Positions 52,870-53,873 of a stretch of 53,873 nt of DNA are shown one piece after another (the first letter of the stretch is position 1; the number at the start of each line of letters is the position of its first letter). The stretch comes from Polyangia bacterium. Its GTDB lineage: Bacteria > Myxococcota_A > Polyangia > Nannocystales > Nannocystaceae. The stretch covers positions 1 to 53,873 of the forward strand of contig JAUIKS010000051.1 in assembly GCA_030430565.1 (NCBI GenBank), given 5' to 3'. The notes beneath the pieces were generated by a model that did not search any database, had not been told where the DNA came from, and saw nothing but the letters and a program-made list of their open reading frames with translations. The translations under genes and the position numbers were made by a program.

Positions 52870-53387
52870 GCGCGCCCGCGCTCGTTAGAGATTGAGCGTC
52901 ACGACGTCCGCCGACGTTGACGTCGACGCGCGCTGTCGAACGAGATGTCGACGAGCGCCGCGCCTCGGTCGATCGAGGCGTCCTGCCTCGACGCTTCGTC
53001 TCTTCGCGTCTCGTCATGTCTCGTCATGTCATGCGTCCGTGGGCATTCGCGTGCGTCATGGTCGACTCGCGCGCGAATAAGCGCATCCGCTCCACGACGC
53101 GAGCTGGTCGTCGAGTACATGTCTCAAGGGAGAGCTTGAGTTGTTGTGTGTCCATGCATGCTCGCGCTCGTTCATGTTGATCAAGCGCGCGTTCGAAGCG
53201 TCGCAACGCGTTCACGTGTCGTCGTTGACGTCGCGCGCAAACGGTCGTTCGCGCGCTCCCCATGCGACGAGGAGGGACGGCGAGAACAGGTCGACAGGTG
53301 GTGTGAATGGTGGGCAGACTTGCAGGGCCATCATGAGGGGCAAGGAGCGCGGCTTCGCCGGTGGTCCCTCTCGGCAAGGAGACGTAG
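52870..53387. other. Gene-free interval of 518 bases
   Basis: This is less GC-rich than the rest, with CGTC/GTCG-rich low-complexity sequence. It has TCTCGTCATG repeated twice in tandem near 53011-53030 and several GACGTCGACG-type palindromic spots near 52907-52925. Short reading frames here have no consistent codon bias. It probably contains the promoter and long 5' leader of the Lys-rich gene that starts at 53388; AAGGAGA just before that start is a strong ribosome site. Confidence 0.4.
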
Positions 53388-53873
53388 ATGGCGAAGAAGA
53401 CCGCAGCGAAGAAGAAGACCAAGAAGGCAGCGAAGAAGAAGGTGGCGAAGAAGAAGACCGCGAAGAAGAAGGCGGCGAAGAAGGCCACAAAGAAGGTTGC
53501 CAAGAAAAAGAAGAAGACCGCGAAGAAGAAGGCGGTGAAGAAGAAGACCGCGAAGAAGAAGGCGGTGAAGAAGAAGACGTCGAAGAAGAAGGCGTCGAAG
53601 AAGAAGGCGTCGAAGAAGAAGGCGTCGAAGAAGAAGGCGTCGAAGAAGAAGGCGTCGAAGAAGAAGGCGTCGAAGAAGAAGGCGTCGAAGAAGAAGGCGT
53701 CGAAGAAGGCAGCGAAGAAGAAGGTGGCGAAGAAGAAGGCGTCGAAGAAGAAGACGTCGAAGAAGAAGGCGTCGAAGAAGAAGACGTCGAAGAAGAAGGC
53801 GTCGAAGAAGAAGGCGTCGAAGAAGAAGACGTCGAAGAAGAAGGCGTCGAAGAAGAAGGCGTCGAAGAAGAAG
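53388..53873 (+). CDS. Lys/Ala-rich histone H1-like protein (5' part, runs off the window)
   Basis: At least 162 residues, starting MAKKTAAKKKTKKAAKKKVA with AAGGAGA seven bases before the ATG. The composition is almost only Lys, Ala, Ser, Thr and Val. From about residue 63 it becomes a tandem array of KKKAS/KKKTS pentapeptides. This matches bacterial histone-H1-like DNA-binding proteins (C-terminal H1 type, also AlgP-like), which bind and compact nucleoid DNA. No stop appears before the window edge, so the full length is unknown. Confidence 0.85.
   Translation, partial: MAKKTAAKKKTKKAAKKKVAKKKTAKKKAAKKATKKVAKKKKKTAKKKAVKKKTAKKKAVKKKTSKKKASKKKASKKKASKKKASKKKASKKKASKKKASKKKASKKAAKKKVAKKKASKKKTSKKKASKKKTSKKKASKKKASKKKTSKKKASKKKASKKK
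53575..53873 (+). repeat. 15-base tandem repeat encoding [AT]SKKK
   Basis: The unit [GA]CGTCGAAGAAGAAG repeats about 19 times up to the window edge with one interruption (AAKKKVAKKK) near 53705-53730. The unit is in frame with the gene, so copy changes lengthen or shorten the protein by five residues. Confidence 0.9.

Noticed and set aside
52917..53180. 87-residue plus-strand frame (MTSTRAVERDVDERR...)
   Set aside because: It is made of CGTC/GTCG low-complexity sequence with no consistent codon bias or motif.
53575..53873. CRISPR array
   Set aside because: The 15-base units are contiguous with no spacers and stay in one reading frame, so this is a coding tandem repeat.

Overview
This is a GC-rich window whose genes fill both strands with almost no intergenic space. 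The organism is most likely a myxobacterium, probably of the Nannocystis/Plesiocystis/Enhygromyxa group. That is inference from style: many lipoproteins have Thr/Ser/Gly/Asp-rich linkers just after the lipobox Cys (FG-GAP, VWA and CAP-domain proteins), there is a Hanks-type Ser/Thr kinase with an N-terminal zinc ribbon, a TIGR04563-type small protein and a KKKAS-repeat histone-like protein. No rRNA, tRNA or CRISPR array was recognised.

Layout. 1-1270: an apparently intact IS3-family element with an orfA/orfB -1 frameshift site. 1.3-7.1 kb (minus): a pseudo-aspartyl-protease lipoprotein, a YbhN/LPG-synthase-type membrane protein, and clpB with a hairpin terminator. 7.3-18.1 kb: envelope and secreted proteins (thioredoxin/TPR lipoprotein, FG-GAP lipoprotein, VWA lipoprotein, fasciclin-OmpA lipoprotein), a DUF5690 transporter, an adenosine-deaminase-family enzyme, a 56-aa DUF1328-like membrane peptide and a diacylglycerol-kinase-family enzyme. 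18.5-21.5 kb (plus): a tight three-gene unit made of a 61-aa membrane peptide, a class-I glutamine amidotransferase fused to a membrane/coiled-coil/PDZ module, and an amidoligase-family protein. 21.5-24.8 kb (minus): CHRD lipoprotein, LysR regulator, and a coupled pseudouridine synthase/radical-SAM pair. 24.9-29.1 kb (plus): CAP-domain lipoprotein with a Gly-Asp tract, then an ECF sigma operon ending in two paralogous Cys-rich lipoproteins. 29.2-34.4 kb: polytopic membrane protein, GMC oxidoreductase, zinc-finger-less DksA-like protein, metallophosphatase lipoprotein. 34.4-40.6 kb (mostly minus): ttcA, yjbQ, a DUF1244 gene, an HD-domain gene, an aspartoacylase-family gene and a Ser/Thr kinase. 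40.9-49.8 kb: HtrA protease, Hsp33, an RluA-like protein with an altered catalytic motif, a GEGSCG peptide, ssb, a glycosyltransferase-2-like remnant, RseP and UvrC. 49.8-52.3 kb (minus): EamA transporter, Mini-RNase-III-like protein and exonuclease III. The end holds a small unknown gene, about 500 gene-poor bases and the start of a Lys-rich repeat protein that runs off the window.

The two most unusual items are, first, a ~166-nt palindrome at 51375-51540 overlapping the 3' end of xthA, in which most arm mismatches become G-U pairs only in plus-strand RNA, pointing to a structured plus-strand RNA; and second, the amidotransferase-PDZ fusion coupled to the amidoligase at 18.5-21.5 kb, which looks like a membrane-anchored amide-bond-forming or peptide-modifying system. 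Protein recycling and stress genes (clpB, htrA, hslO, rseP) and repair genes (uvrC, ssb, xthA) are also concentrated here. All functions are assigned by reading sequence motifs; no database search was possible.
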